Under the pieces are notes generated by a model, which ran no database searches, was not told the origin of the DNA, and saw only the letters and a program-made list of their open reading frames with translations. Below are positions 63,646-64,000 of a DNA stretch of 64,000 nt, piece by piece; positions within the stretch are counted from its first letter, which is position 1, and every line of letters starts with the position of its first letter. The position numbers were made by a program, and so were the translations under genes. Source of the stretch: Marseilla massiliensis (GTDB lineage Bacteria; Bacteroidota; Bacteroidia; Bacteroidales; Bacteroidaceae); the NCBI RefSeq assembly GCF_016899855.1, contig NZ_JACJJG010000002.1, positions 53,954-117,953 on the forward strand, written 5' to 3'.

Positions 63646-64000
63646 TGTCTTGTCCTGGCAAAAGTTGACACATTTATGAACAATAAAAAATGTGTAAAAC
63701 AATGCGAAAGAATCCAACAAAGTACAGCGAGGAGTTCAAATTGAGCGTCCTTCGTGACTATTACTCGTCAGGCATGAGCAAGCGCAAGTGTGCAAAGAAG
63801 TATGGCCTGTGTAATCCGACGTTATTGTCGTCATGGCAGTCAAAGTATGGGGAGAAAACCTTATCTTTGCCGTCGGAAGAAGAATACGACGACATGGCAA
63901 GACGCAGCAAGGAGGAATACAGGGATGAGAACGCGGCCCTGCGCAAGCGCGTGCGCGAGTTGGAGAAGGCGCTTGCGTACTCGCGTTTGGAGACGGAGGC
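63646..64000 (+). mobile_element. IS3-family insertion sequence (left end, incomplete)
   Basis: The element begins with TGTCTTGTCCTGGCAAAAGT, which resembles the terminal repeat of IS150-group IS3 elements (TGT... ending in AAAGTTGACA). It carries an orfA-type transposase gene 57 bp inside. The right end lies beyond the window, so the target duplication cannot be checked. Confidence 0.75.
63703..64000 (+). CDS. IS3-family transposase OrfA (partial)
   Basis: An open frame from the ATG at 63703 runs to the window edge (99 codons). It starts MRKNPTKYSEEFKLSVLRDY and contains a helix-turn-helix SGMSKRKCAKKYGLCNPTLLSSWQ. A leucine-zipper-like stretch NAALRKRVRELEKALAYSRLE follows, as in OrfA of IS3 elements. 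The catalytic OrfB would lie to the right. Confidence 0.8.

Overview
The window comes from a Bacteroidota chromosome, most likely the order Bacteroidales and probably Prevotella or a close relative. The evidence is that almost every recognisable promoter has the Bacteroidetes form (TTTG, 19-20 bp, TAnnTTTG), complex I has a fused NuoCD and no NuoEFG, RNA polymerase omega is of the Rpb6-like type, secreted proteins end in type IX-like C-terminal tails, and bamD-rpoZ-DUF4293 are adjacent. No rRNA or tRNA gene was seen.

Layout. 1-8340: complex I operon nuoA-B-CD-H-I-J-K-L-M, minus strand, running off the left edge inside nuoM. 8689-11392: a BadF/GlcNAc-kinase-type sugar kinase and a phosphohexomutase. 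11815-15082: a small secreted protein and a large PL1 pectate lyase. 15610-17649: uvrB. 17824-19475: bamD-rpoZ-DUF4293. 19555-20412: fabI. 20498-23091: anaerobic ribonucleotide reductase nrdDG, followed by a ScdA_N-hemerythrin-LuxR regulator. 25385-26879: a 41-residue ORF, rpe, and an ECF sigma factor. 27014-27443: a cobalamin riboswitch with no gene behind it, then a DUF6359-like lipoprotein. 28260-35869: a complete tryptophan operon in the rearranged order trpL-D-CF-A-thioesterase-B-E-G. It has its own promoter, a leader peptide with three consecutive Trp codons, and an attenuator.

36237-41762: GH8 xylo-oligosaccharide hydrolase, a small HAD protein, a Wzc-type tyrosine kinase and rmlA. 42002-44961: a conserved hypothetical gene, a coiled-coil protein, zapA and RNase Y. 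45280-48778: a secreted S8 protease and a GLUG-repeat protein. 49183-51775: an AraC regulator divergent from a Bcr/CflA-type MFS pump, then gtrA. 51911-54078: an ECF sigma, membrane anti-sigma and secreted-protein module. 54349-58446: glmS, fmt and mnmA. 58447-64000: a looser, partly GC-richer accessory stretch with an EamA transporter remnant, a lipoprotein flavin reductase, a two-domain esterase lipoprotein, and an AraC regulator facing an aldo/keto reductase that is cut by an IS3-family element running off the right edge.

The least expected signal is a dispersed intergenic repeat family. Seven intergenic loci carry 2-4 copies of a near-palindromic 15-mer (consensus AAAAGRCSGYCTTTT). Within every locus the copies start exactly 22 bp apart, even where the copy is inverted or degenerate. 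Other notable points are the trp attenuator and permuted trp operon, the orphan B12 riboswitch, the hemerythrin-HTH fusion beside nrdDG, a 37-bp perfect inverted repeat between rpe and the sigma gene, and a MITE-like palindromic element at 15195-15412.
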